Assembly (NCBI GenBank): GCA_965220385.1
Contig: OZ244825.1
Location: 124,001 to 188,000, forward strand
Length of the DNA stretch: 64,000 nt
Source: PCPOR2b sp965220385
GTDB taxonomy: Bacteria; Poribacteria; WGA-4E; PCPOR2b
Direction of reading: 5' to 3'
This document shows, piece by piece, positions 43,785 to 52,437 of the stretch. Under the pieces are notes generated by a model. That model made no database searches and had not been told where the DNA came from. It worked only from the letters and a program-made list of their open reading frames with translations. How positions within the stretch are numbered: position 1 is the stretch's first letter; every line of letters starts with the position of its first letter. The position numbers were made by a program, and so were the translations under genes.

Positions 43785-44900
43785 ATGAAAATTGAGAAAG
43801 TAACACCGTTTCTGGTTGATGGATTCCTTCTGGTTCGGGTCTATACCGACGAGGGAATCGTCGGCACCGGTGAAGCCGGATTATGGGCGCATCACAAAAC
43901 GGTGCATCAAACCATACTTGAACTCAGCGAATACTATGTTGGCAAAGATCCCGCCCATATCGAGCATCACTTTCAGGTGGTGTCGAGAAATTCCCACTTC
44001 ATGGGCGCTGCCATCAGCGCCGCAATGAGTGCCATTGATGTCGCACTATGGGACATCTTAGGGAAGTCAGTCAACCTGCCGGTCTATCAGTTGATCGGCG
44101 GTAAGTGTCGGGACAAGGTCAAGGTTTTTAACAATGTCGGCGGGGATACATTGACTGAACGGGCAGAGAGCGCGATCCAAAACGTCGAGGCGGGGTACAT
44201 CTCGCTCCGAACAACCCCATTTTTCTCGAACTGGGAGAAAGGCACTTCAACCCAAGCGATTTCAACCGCGGTTGAGATTGTCCGAACTATCCGGGAAGCG
44301 GTCGGGGACGGTATCGATATAGGGCTTGAAATCCATCGAAACCTAACACCGGATGAAGCAATCATCCTCGCCGGTGAGCTTGCCCCTTTCCGTATCCTGT
44401 ACTATGAGGACCCGATCGCGCCGCAGAGCATTGAAGCGTTGGAATACGTCGCACAGCACGTCCACATTCCGATAGCGACCGGCGAGCGTTTCTACAACAT
44501 TCAGCAGTTCAAAGAGCTTATCGACAAAAAAACGGTCAGTCTTATCCGTCCCGATGTCTCACTGGCGGGCGGCATTACACACTGCAAAAAAATCGCGGCA
44601 CTCGCCGAAGCCTCCTTTGTAGGCATTTTCCCACACCTGATGGGCAGTCCGGTCAACCTCGCCGCATTCGTGCAACTCGATGCAGCCATCCCCAACTTTT
44701 TCACGCATGAGTGCCACACCGGTGCTGACGCCTTCAACGAAATTGTGGATCATCCCCTCGAGCGTGATGGCGGGTATGTGATCGTACCGGATCGACCGGG
44801 CATTGGACTGGATCTCAACGAGGAAAAGCTGGCGAAATTCCCTTACCAATCGAGACAAATTACCGGCAGTTTCCATGCCGATGGTTCTGTAGCGCACTGA
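43785..44900 (+). CDS. Enolase-superfamily (galactonate dehydratase-like) enzyme
   Basis: This 371-residue protein has the superfamily metal ligands at E182 (IGLEIH), E208 (YYEDP) and E234 (ATGERF). The lysine-containing KxK element common in racemases reads SLRTTPF (140-146), so proton transfer on that side must differ; the barrel histidine pattern GIFPHLMGSP (about 286) is intact. It likely dehydrates an aldonic acid. It follows an HpcH/HpaI aldolase gene with a repeat element in the 190-base gap. Confidence 0.87.
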   Translation: MKIEKVTPFLVDGFLLVRVYTDEGIVGTGEAGLWAHHKTVHQTILELSEYYVGKDPAHIEHHFQVVSRNSHFMGAAISAAMSAIDVALWDILGKSVNLPVYQLIGGKCRDKVKVFNNVGGDTLTERAESAIQNVEAGYISLRTTPFFSNWEKGTSTQAISTAVEIVRTIREAVGDGIDIGLEIHRNLTPDEAIILAGELAPFRILYYEDPIAPQSIEALEYVAQHVHIPIATGERFYNIQQFKELIDKKTVSLIRPDVSLAGGITHCKKIAALAEASFVGIFPHLMGSPVNLAAFVQLDAAIPNFFTHECHTGADAFNEIVDHPLERDGGYVIVPDRPGIGLDLNEEKLAKFPYQSRQITGSFHADGSVAH

Positions 44901-45014
44901 GCAAGGGGCTCACGGTCAGTTTGAAGATGGTAAAGATTATAGAGAGGATTGAGCCTTATCTACAAATCAGCTCTTAACGCCTGTAAATACTTATTGCGAC
45001 TCATTTAAAAGTAA

Positions 45015-45458
45015 TCAATACTTTAATTTTATTTCAACGACGGAATCTTTTTGTACATTTTTTCTGGGAAACACCACAAAAAAGGCGTACTTATATTGAT
45101 ACTCGCTGGCATTATGTCTTAGGCGGTCTCTTGCGTCCTCTTTTTGCTTTTGAGAGCTGGAAGCCTTTTTTGCCTCAATCATAATTAAATTATCGTCACC
45201 GCTTCCACGTTTATGAACTACAATATCTGGTCTGAATCCGCCGTTTTTGTCTTTGCTTTTTGGATTTCTTTTAATGTCCTTTTTGGCTCTATTGTAGTCG
45301 CAGTCAATTAAGTAACCAGCAAACTCTTCTGATTTCTCAAGATGGACTGCGAGTCGGTGACATAAAGCGATTTCGTGCATATTATGCGCTTCTTTATAGT
45401 AGCACTCTGAAACGACATTTTCTAATGCGTCCAAGATAATTTGCTTATAGTTACTCAT
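45015..45458 (-). CDS. Small PD-(D/E)XK-like protein
   Basis: The 147-residue protein contains GGFRPDIVVHKRG (about 79-91) and LIMIEAKKAS (about 96-105), matching the D..ExK core of PD-(D/E)XK nucleases. It is short for a restriction enzyme and no specificity domain is visible. It is AT-richer than the flanking genes. It lies downstream of the DNA methyltransferase gene on the same strand, with a palindrome and a MITE between. It may be the remains or the nuclease part of a restriction system, or an unrelated stand-alone protein. Confidence 0.65.
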   Translation of the reverse strand: MSNYKQIILDALENVVSECYYKEAHNMHEIALCHRLAVHLEKSEEFAGYLIDCDYNRAKKDIKRNPKSKDKNGGFRPDIVVHKRGSGDDNLIMIEAKKASSSQKQKEDARDRLRHNASEYQYKYAFFVVFPRKNVQKDSVVEIKLKY

Positions 45459-45514
45459 ATATTCCTGTTCTAGAACTGTTCCATTAACAACCGTCAGGCC
45501 AGTAGCCGAGCAAT

Positions 45515-45551
45515 CTTCGTAGGGAGCAACGATCGTTGTTCCCTACGGAAG
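45515..45551. repeat. Long near-perfect palindrome
   Basis: CGTAGGGA (45518-45525) and TCCCTACG (45540-45547) enclose the perfect palindrome CAACGATCGTTG (45527-45538), with one mismatch between. There is no T run, so it is not an obvious intrinsic terminator. Confidence 0.6.
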
Positions 45552-45604
45552 TACGTAAGCCTTACGAAGTATCCGAAATTTTCAAGTGGTATACAAAAAC
45601 TTAG

Positions 45605-45731
45605 AACCTGTTTGAAAAATCCAAATTAATCTCTGAAAGTTGTCATTTTACGGGTAAATGCCCTAAAAATCGGTTGATTTTGCCCCTAAAATGATAAGAG
45701 ATGACCGGTTCTCCTACTTTTAAAACAGGTT
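45605..45731. mobile_element. MITE, family D (127 bp), with CTTAG direct repeats
   Basis: The ends are AACCTGTTTGAAAA and the inverse of AACCTGTTTTAAAA (13 of 14 matching). CTTAG occurs immediately on both sides (45600-45604 and 45732-45736), which looks like a 5-bp target duplication. It has no ORF. The right-hand copy of CTTAG contributes the TAA stop of the methyltransferase gene. Confidence 0.7.
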
Positions 45732-45732
45732 C

Positions 45733-46674
45733 TTAGGCAACTGACAGGCTTAATTGGGCGTCTTTTGTTGATAATTGAGATAGTTTGGGGATTGCTTGCT
45801 GGCTCATCGTGTAATACTCTTCGTAACGTTCAAGACCAATACAGGAGTAACCAACTGCTTCAGCAGCTGCAACTGTAGAACCCGAGCCCATAAATGGATC
45901 TACGATAATACCTTCACCGAGCGGCAGAGAGGCATAAACGATTTGACGGAGGAAAGACTGGGGTTTCAGGCTTGGATGATTGGCAATGTTCCGTTCGTTT
46001 TGTGGAGTGCGTTCACTTTCGATGACATCTTCAGGAGGGTTCCCGTTTGGTTTGCGGCGCAGCCCACCCGTTTGGAATACTTTCAGACAATCACTGACTC
46101 TCATTCCACTTGGAATGGGTTTGCGAAAAATACCCCACGGCTCATAGCAGCCCCTCGGCAGCGTACAAACGTCAGGGAATTCTTGCTCTGCGTTCTTCGG
46201 TCTGTCACCACCTCGTAATGTTTTAACTAACCGGACAATCTGACTGCGAAATTCAAAGCCGGCGTCGATGATAGCCGTAAAGACAATTTGAGAGAGGAAG
46301 GTATTTGAAGCCAGAAAGACATGCCCACCGGGGCGTAATATCCTTAAAGTGAGTTTAGCCCATTGAGAAAAGTAGTCCTGCATACGACCGCGTTCTGCGT
46401 AATTCAAGGCAGTAAATCGAGGCAAAGGTGAACGTTGATGCCCATCAAAAGCGGGTGGAATACGCCAAATACCGCCATTTCTATTCATCCGTTTTTCAAG
46501 TTGGTCGAAATCGTATTCTTTTACCCCGTACGGCGGATCTGTTACGATAGCATGTAAACTCTCTTCGGGGAGATGTTCCATCCACTCAAAACAGTCTGCG
46601 TGAATAATCAGAGACCGCTTAAAGAAATGGTGTCCATATTCAAAGGCATATCGGGATAGATCTTTAGGGCTCAT
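45733..46674 (-). CDS. DNA methyltransferase, beta class (N6-adenine or N4-cytosine)
   Basis: The 313-residue protein has motif IV TDPPYG (45-50) near the N-terminus and motif I VDPFMGSGST (about 252-262) near the C-terminus, the order of beta-class enzymes; NPSLKPQSFLRQ (about 230) matches the region before motif I. It methylates an adenine N6 or cytosine N4 in DNA. The stop codon lies in the right-hand CTTAG beside a MITE, so a previously longer C-terminus cannot be excluded, though GLERYEEYY after motif I looks complete. A PD-(D/E)XK-like gene follows 275 bases later. Confidence 0.9.
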   Translation of the reverse strand: MSPKDLSRYAFEYGHHFFKRSLIIHADCFEWMEHLPEESLHAIVTDPPYGVKEYDFDQLEKRMNRNGGIWRIPPAFDGHQRSPLPRFTALNYAERGRMQDYFSQWAKLTLRILRPGGHVFLASNTFLSQIVFTAIIDAGFEFRSQIVRLVKTLRGGDRPKNAEQEFPDVCTLPRGCYEPWGIFRKPIPSGMRVSDCLKVFQTGGLRRKPNGNPPEDVIESERTPQNERNIANHPSLKPQSFLRQIVYASLPLGEGIIVDPFMGSGSTVAAAEAVGYSCIGLERYEEYYTMSQQAIPKLSQLSTKDAQLSLSVA

Positions 46675-46753
46675 AGTGCACCTTAACTGTTTTGGACTTC
46701 TGTAGCGTTTATTTCTTTTTGCTTGTAATTTTCTATTAGCTAATTTGGGTAAT

Positions 46754-46782
46754 ATGGTAACGTGCTAGCCTATGTTTGTCAA
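46754..46782 (-). promoter_or_regulatory. Possible promoter of the beta-class methyltransferase gene
   Basis: On the minus strand TTGACA (46777-46782) and TACCAT (46754-46759) are 17 bases apart, about 80 bases upstream of the ATG. Confidence 0.5.
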
Positions 46783-46808
46783 AGGTATTTACAGCTTGAA
46801 GGAGAGCC

Positions 46809-47993
46809 ATGAAAATCACTGAATTTGAAATTCTACGAGTCCCACCGAGTTGGGTGTGGTTGCGGATTCATACCGACACCGAGCTGACCGGTCTGGGCGA
46901 ACCCCACCTCGAGAGTCACTCAGAAACCGTCATCGCCGAAGTCAAACGGCTTGAACCATTGCTGATTGGAAAGGATCCGTGTCGTGTCGAAGAACTCTGG
47001 CACCTGATGTACGGTGAAGGCTATGTGGGCGGTCCCATCAAAATGAGCGCGATCAGCGGGATTGACATCGCGCTGTGGGACTTGGCGGGCAAAGCCGCGG
47101 ACATGCCTATCCACAAGATGCTCGGTGGTGCATGCCACGACCGAATTCGTATGTATCACGCGACGGGTGGCGGGCTCCCTTGGTGCGTGGAACCCGGAGA
47201 CCCCTACCGCGCCGGAACACCGCCGGAAACTTCGCTGATATCCGACTCACCGGAGGCTTATAGGGAAGCAGCGCGGGTGCTGACCGAAGAGTGGGGGTTC
47301 CGATGCCTAAAAGTCCACTTCGGTCCGGGAGATGGGCTACCAATCACTTCACAGGTGGAACAGTTTGGGGAAAAATTCGCCGCCGTATGTGAAGGGGCGG
47401 GACCAGACGCTGATGTGGCGGTAGACATCCATAACCCGCACCCAGCAATCGGTAAACAACTCATCGAAGTGCTTGAGCCACATCGACCACTTTTTATCGA
47501 AGAACCGATGCCTGTTGAGCGGGTGGACGTGCTCGCCCAAATCGTCGAACACACCAACGCCCCAATCGCTGCCGGTGAGCGTTGGATGGGCAAATGGATC
47601 TTCTTTGACGCGCTGTCCCGCGGTCTGTTGTCTGTGTTGCAGCCCGACATCTGCCACGCAGGCGGCATCACGGAATGCCGTAAAATTGCGGTTATGGGCG
47701 AAGCCGCTTACGCCAAGCTGGCATTGCACTGCCCGCTGAGTCCGCTCGCTCTGGCAGCCTCAATCCAACTGGATGCCTGCACGCCCAACTTCTTGGTGCA
47801 AGAACACAACGAAGTAAATGACACGCGCGACGGTTCCCGTACCTTAATCGGCAAAGGGTACTTCAAAGAACCCTTCGTTCTCGATGATGAGGGCTGTGTG
47901 CCGGTTCCAGACGGTCCGGGGTTGGGGATCACGTTGGATGACGAGGGCATGGAGCAAATTATGGCGAAGCCGTGGAGCCTCCAACGCGGTTAG
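46809..47993 (+). CDS. Enolase-superfamily (mandelate racemase/RspA-like) enzyme
   Basis: This 394-residue protein has metal ligands D206 (VAVDIHN), E231 (FIEEP) and E257 (AAGERW), the KVH element (CLKVHFGPG, about 167) and the barrel histidine H307 (ALHCPLSP). The aspartate-glutamate-glutamate set and the length fit sugar acid dehydratases such as mannonate or galactonate dehydratases. GAAGGAGAGCC precedes the ATG. It heads a likely operon with a ThDP enzyme, a PhyH oxygenase and a HAD phosphatase. Confidence 0.88.
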   Translation: MKITEFEILRVPPSWVWLRIHTDTELTGLGEPHLESHSETVIAEVKRLEPLLIGKDPCRVEELWHLMYGEGYVGGPIKMSAISGIDIALWDLAGKAADMPIHKMLGGACHDRIRMYHATGGGLPWCVEPGDPYRAGTPPETSLISDSPEAYREAARVLTEEWGFRCLKVHFGPGDGLPITSQVEQFGEKFAAVCEGAGPDADVAVDIHNPHPAIGKQLIEVLEPHRPLFIEEPMPVERVDVLAQIVEHTNAPIAAGERWMGKWIFFDALSRGLLSVLQPDICHAGGITECRKIAVMGEAAYAKLALHCPLSPLALAASIQLDACTPNFLVQEHNEVNDTRDGSRTLIGKGYFKEPFVLDDEGCVPVPDGPGLGITLDDEGMEQIMAKPWSLQRG

Positions 47994-48104
47994 GGCAAAC
48001 GCAAACACTTTTCTCCTTGACGGTACCGTGGAATTATGTAACGATGAGATGAGATCCGTAGAGGCATAAACGACGAATACCACCGTCCAATAAAAGGGGT
48101 TCGC

Positions 48105-49757
48105 ATGAAAACAATAGACGCAATTGCCAAAACACTGAAAGCCCAAGGAATCGACTACCTGAGCTGCTTTCCTACAACATCAATGATTGAAGCCGCTGCC
48201 CAAGCAGGAATCCGACCAATTATCTGCCGACAAGAGCGGGTCGGGGTTCATATTGCAGATGGGTATTCAAGGGTGACAAACGGAGCCACGCCCGGCGTCT
48301 TCGCTATGCAGTACGGTCCGGGTACTGAAAACAGTTTCTCCGGTGTAGCCACCGCTTTTTCCGACTCGGTTCCGATACTGTTATTGCCGCTTGGACATCC
48401 AGTTGATCGGCAAGGGGTTTCCCCGCTGTTCCGGTCGGAGGTCAGCTATGCTGCCATCACCAAGCGGGTGGAGGTCGTAACGTCTACAGACCGCCTACGC
48501 GGGGTAATGCGTCGGTCTCTGGCGGCGTTGCGGCAGGGCAGACCCGGACCCGTGATGGTTGAAATTCCGGCGGACGTCGCAATGCACGACGTGGGTGATT
48601 TCAATGGAGACATCTCCCATGTAAAACCTGTCAAGTCGCAAGGCGATCCGAGGGATGTCGAGGCGGCTGCCAAAGCACTCTGTAGCGCCGAACGCCCAGT
48701 CATGCTTGCGGGTCAGGGAGTTCTGTACGCAGAAGCCACAGAGGAACTGTGCGAACTTTCTGAATTCTTGGCTGCACCCGTCCTGACAACGTTGATGGGC
48801 AAAAGTGCGTTCCCAGAGTCACACCCACTCGCGTTGGGATGTGCGACAGGCTCAATGTCGAAGGCGCTTCATCATTTCCTGCACGCAGCGGATCTGATAT
48901 GCGGGATAGGCTGCAGCTTCACCGACCACGTCATGGCGATGCGCCTGCCGCCGGGCAAGACAATGATCCACGCGACAAATGATCCTGTTGACGTTCAGAA
49001 AGACCTCGATGCAGACTACCCCATCGTCGGAGATGCCAAACTGGTTCTCCGCCAACTGTTGGAGGCTTGCAAGGACATTACCGGGAATCAGGCGCGGTCA
49101 ACGGACGACGTGGCTTCAAAAATTGCCTCGATCAACGCAGAGTGGCTCAGCGACTGGATGCCCAAACTGGCAAGCGATGAGATTCCCATCACCCCGTATC
49201 GGGTTATTTGGGATATGATGCAAGCGATCCCTCCGGAAGACGCAATCGTAACCCATGATGCAGGCAGTCCTCGCGAGCGGATGATCAGCTTCTATCGCTC
49301 CGCTGGACCGCGCAGCTTTATCGGTTGGGGCAGATCCCACGCGCTCGGCACCGGCTTAGGACTCATCATCGGAGCCAAACTGGCAAAGCCGGAGAAGGTC
49401 TGCACCTACGTTACCGGGGATACAGCGTTCGGCATGGTCGGGCTGGATTTTGAAACCGCCGTTCGAGAGAGGATTCCTATTATCACTGTGCTGTTTAACA
49501 ACGGCGGTATGGCAGGTGAAGCGCGGGGCGTTGCCGAAGCGGAGTATCAGATCAGCAATCTGGGCAGCGATTACGCGGATCTTGCGCGGGCGATGGGCGG
49601 TCGTGGAGAGCGGATTGAAAATCCCACCGAGATTATTCCAGCGTTCCAACGCGCTCGACGTGTGACTGAGGATGAAGGCCTTCCGGTGCTGCTTGAGTTT
49701 ATGACGAACCGCGAGAGGGGCTCTTCGGGACCCGGCAGCGACTTTAAGCCTGTGTAG
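48105..49757 (+). CDS. ThDP-dependent enzyme (acetolactate synthase/benzoylformate decarboxylase-like)
   Basis: The 550-residue protein has the three-domain layout of the POX family: an N-terminal PYR domain with catalytic glutamate E44 (CRQERVGVHIADGY), a central domain (about 190-320), and a C-terminal PP domain with GDTAFGMVGL and FNNGGM, the metal and diphosphate motif (about 440-465). It decarboxylates or ligates 2-keto acids. No regulatory ilvN-like subunit is adjacent and the context is sugar-acid catabolism, so biosynthetic acetolactate synthase is less likely. It follows the enolase gene by 111 bases. Confidence 0.88.
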   Translation: MKTIDAIAKTLKAQGIDYLSCFPTTSMIEAAAQAGIRPIICRQERVGVHIADGYSRVTNGATPGVFAMQYGPGTENSFSGVATAFSDSVPILLLPLGHPVDRQGVSPLFRSEVSYAAITKRVEVVTSTDRLRGVMRRSLAALRQGRPGPVMVEIPADVAMHDVGDFNGDISHVKPVKSQGDPRDVEAAAKALCSAERPVMLAGQGVLYAEATEELCELSEFLAAPVLTTLMGKSAFPESHPLALGCATGSMSKALHHFLHAADLICGIGCSFTDHVMAMRLPPGKTMIHATNDPVDVQKDLDADYPIVGDAKLVLRQLLEACKDITGNQARSTDDVASKIASINAEWLSDWMPKLASDEIPITPYRVIWDMMQAIPPEDAIVTHDAGSPRERMISFYRSAGPRSFIGWGRSHALGTGLGLIIGAKLAKPEKVCTYVTGDTAFGMVGLDFETAVRERIPIITVLFNNGGMAGEARGVAEAEYQISNLGSDYADLARAMGGRGERIENPTEIIPAFQRARRVTEDEGLPVLLEFMTNRERGSSGPGSDFKPV

Positions 49758-49823
49758 TTTGAGCGCGGTAAAAAGGACCGGGGTACAGGGACAAGCATAA
49801 AACAGAAACAGGGAGAGACATCT

Positions 49824-50528
49824 ATGGCACTCACACCTCAAGAGGTGCAACTTTTTCGACATAACGGCTTCGTCAAGCTACCGACACGGTTGGACGATGA
49901 CCTTGTCGCTGAACTGAAAGCGGCAGCATTAAATGACATTCGGGAGGAGGTTGAACCGGTTGCGCGTAATAAAGGCGGAAACGTGACTCGTATCTCCGAC
50001 CTGTGGGGGCGGGACGGCGTCTTTCGCGAGACAATCGTATGCGACGAAATTCTCAACCCGTTGGAGTCGATATTAGGCCCCAATATCGAATTCGTGCGTA
50101 ATCGACACAACCATGTGTATCTGCGTGACCGCGATTCGACCGCTTCGTTAGAACTACATCGTGATGTGAGACATTGGTCGCGCACCATTGTGACGGTATT
50201 GGCTTACCTTGAGGATACCAATCTGGAAAACGGATGTACCCATGTGGTGCCGGGATCGCACATATTGCCGGATTTCGTGAGTCTGAATGACGGTGAACTT
50301 GTGCATCAAATCGCTTTGGACCAAGTGGTTCCCGTACCCATGACTGCCGGTGGATTGCTCGCCATCGACAGCATGATGATTCACTCCGCTGGCACGAATA
50401 AGACGGATGGTACCCGCATGAGCATGACACTCGGATATCATACCCTTGATGAACTTTCTCTTGAAAATCCGAAGCGGATTCTGGTGCGCGGTGAACGGAT
50501 TTATAAAGGAAATGATACTAATCTCTAA
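49824..50528 (+). CDS. Phytanoyl-CoA dioxygenase (PhyH) family protein
   Basis: The 234-residue oxygenase has LELHRDVRHW with the iron ligands H112 and D114, the distal histidine in MMIHSAG (about 187), and the arginine in GTRMSMTLGYH. It uses Fe(II) and 2-oxoglutarate to hydroxylate an unknown small molecule. It is shorter than the 392-residue homologue at 20555. GGGAGAGACATCT lies before the ATG. It belongs to the run of genes starting at 46809. Confidence 0.87.
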   Translation: MALTPQEVQLFRHNGFVKLPTRLDDDLVAELKAAALNDIREEVEPVARNKGGNVTRISDLWGRDGVFRETIVCDEILNPLESILGPNIEFVRNRHNHVYLRDRDSTASLELHRDVRHWSRTIVTVLAYLEDTNLENGCTHVVPGSHILPDFVSLNDGELVHQIALDQVVPVPMTAGGLLAIDSMMIHSAGTNKTDGTRMSMTLGYHTLDELSLENPKRILVRGERIYKGNDTNL

Positions 50529-50580
50529 CCCAAAATATGTAAAACAAATGATCAAAAAAAGCTAAGGACAACAATCATAG

Positions 50581-51312
50581 ATGAGGAAACTGGTTTTATT
50601 TGATATCGATGGTACTATACTGAGTACAGGCGGAATTGGAGGCAGGTCTCTCTATCAAGCAATTGAGGAAATTTGTCATGAAAAGGGGATGTTCGGCGAC
50701 AATCCGACCCCGGAACTTGGGCGGGTACGGATGTCGGGAGGGATGGACACGCAGATTGTGTATGATATCTTGGAAGGCGTTCTTCCCGAAAGCGCCGTCC
50801 AACAACTACTGCCCGATATTTTTGACCGCATCGCTGAACTCTTGAGAGAAGGCTGCCAAGCGGAAGGCGCAAACGTAATATTGTTGGACGGCGTACAGGA
50901 ACTGATTTCAGCTGTGGTTGATCACGAAGCATGTTTGCCCGGACTGTTGACCGGCAACAACAAGGGCGGGGCGGCTGCGAAGCTGGACGTCTTTAACCTG
51001 AACCCCTTTTTCCAGTTGGGCGCGTTTGGGGATGACGCGCGTTCCCGTAATGCGTTGCCCGCTATCGCTGCGTCTCGTGCTTTTGAGAAAACGGGTGTGA
51101 GGTTCACCGGGAAAGATGTCGTGATTATTGGGGATACACCCCGTGATATTGAGTGTGCGCGTCACGCCGGCGCCTATGCCATCGCCGTGGCTACCGGCAC
51201 ATATTCTCGTGCAGAACTAACGCCACATCGACCGGATGTTCTCTTTGATGATCTGAGTGACACCCAAAACATCATGGCGACAATTCTGTCTGCGAACGAC
51301 GCTCAGGCATAA
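50581..51312 (+). CDS. HAD-superfamily phosphatase (phosphoglycolate phosphatase-like)
   Basis: The 243-residue protein shows HAD motif I (LFDIDGT, nucleophile D8 and D10), motif II TGNNKGGAA (about 122), and motif IV VVIIGDTPRDIECA (about 180-193). A helical cap domain lies between motifs I and II, as in subfamily IA. It would remove phosphate from a small metabolite. It lies 52 bases after the PhyH gene and its last ten bases overlap the convergent epimerase gene. Confidence 0.88.
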   Translation: MRKLVLFDIDGTILSTGGIGGRSLYQAIEEICHEKGMFGDNPTPELGRVRMSGGMDTQIVYDILEGVLPESAVQQLLPDIFDRIAELLREGCQAEGANVILLDGVQELISAVVDHEACLPGLLTGNNKGGAAAKLDVFNLNPFFQLGAFGDDARSRNALPAIAASRAFEKTGVRFTGKDVVIIGDTPRDIECARHAGAYAIAVATGTYSRAELTPHRPDVLFDDLSDTQNIMATILSANDAQA

Positions 51313-52028
51313 TCCTCTGCGTTGTCTTCGGGGTCATAGCCGATCTCTTTCCGTGCATTCTCGGTGTCCCAATAGGCGCGCGTATTATTCGATATGCCGT
51401 AGTAGATACCGAACTTCACCGACGCTGCCTCAATGCTCTGTTTGGTCATGTGCACCATATCTCCGTGACTTAGCCAAGTGGACAGGATGCGATCGCTTGT
51501 CCGGTTCTGCACGGACTCCACCGGTTGAAAGGTGCCAATCCGCAGGCAAATCACCCGCAGCCCGAATTCATCGACATAGTATCTGCCCAGTGCTTCGCCG
51601 TAGGCTTTGCTGGCGCCGTAGTGGCTATCCGGTCGCACCGGCATTTCCGGCTTGGTATAGATCCCATCTATTTCGTAATAACCGGTCACATGGTTCGTGC
51701 TGGCAAAAATAACTTGGGGCACGCCGGTTCGCTGCGCTGCTTCGTAGATACAGTAGGTGCCTAAGATGTTGTTCTCATATACCGATTCAAACGATGCGCC
51801 AACCTCAGGGTCCCCTGCCATGTGAACGACCGAATCTACACCGCCTACCACCTCCACCATTTTGTCCAGATCCTTGATACTCGCTACAAAAACCTCTTCC
51901 CCCGGTGCTGCCGGTAGAACAGTCCTATGATAGAGGAGCCGCAGATCATAATCATCTTTCAGCCCGTCTCTCAGCACCCGTCCAATTTTGCCCGCCGCGC
52001 CTGTGATCAGTATCTTCTTTCGTGCCAT
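51303..52028 (-). CDS. NAD-dependent epimerase/dehydratase, uronate-dehydrogenase-like SDR
   Basis: This 241-residue SDR has ILITGAAGKIGRVL (6-19), FASTNHVTGYY (about 108-118) with the catalytic serine, and YGASKAYGE with the YxxxK pair (about 136-144). It shares motifs and length with the enzyme at 5542-6309 and is likely a paralogue. It would oxidise a uronic acid or epimerise a sugar. It has its own promoter at 52089-52117 and ends tail to tail with the HAD gene. Confidence 0.87.
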   Translation of the reverse strand: MARKKILITGAAGKIGRVLRDGLKDDYDLRLLYHRTVLPAAPGEEVFVASIKDLDKMVEVVGGVDSVVHMAGDPEVGASFESVYENNILGTYCIYEAAQRTGVPQVIFASTNHVTGYYEIDGIYTKPEMPVRPDSHYGASKAYGEALGRYYVDEFGLRVICLRIGTFQPVESVQNRTSDRILSTWLSHGDMVHMTKQSIEAASVKFGIYYGISNNTRAYWDTENARKEIGYDPEDNAEDYA

Positions 52029-52088
52029 ATCTGTTTCCCTTTCTAATCTCTCTGTTGAATTTAAAAATAGCTTCAGTACACGTTATTT

Positions 52089-52117
52089 ATTTTGCCATCT
52101 GCTTGATGTAAAGTCAA
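52089..52117 (-). promoter_or_regulatory. Promoter of the epimerase gene
   Basis: On the minus strand TTGACT (52112-52117) and CAAAAT (52089-52094) are 17 bases apart, about 60 bases before the ATG. Confidence 0.55.
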
Positions 52118-52253
52118 GCGTATATCTGGTAGAAACATACGGATGCGCGAGATGGGAAAATCAAACCACACGGTTCGGGGGAACTGCGGTTTGTAGGTCG
52201 AGACTCAGATCTCGACACAAAAGAACTGTATCTTCGCAGCTGACTGTTTTTCG

Positions 52254-52281
52254 TTGACATTCCCGTGCCAGTCTATATAAT
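52254..52281 (+). promoter_or_regulatory. Promoter of the SMP-30 - aldolase pair
   Basis: TTGACA at 52254-52259 and TATAAT at 52276-52281 are 16 bases apart, giving a leader of about 150 bases. A hairpin GTCGAGA/TCTCGAC lies just upstream at about 52198-52217. Confidence 0.75.
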
Positions 52282-52437
52282 GTCAGACGGATTCCATGTG
52301 TCATTATATCCTATTGTATGATCGACCCAGGTCGAGCACTAATGAACCGATGGTTGTCACGTTTCACGTGCTTATATTACACACTCTCTTGACATCAACC
52401 AATATCTATATGAACTCATCAATGGAGGTAATAAAAT

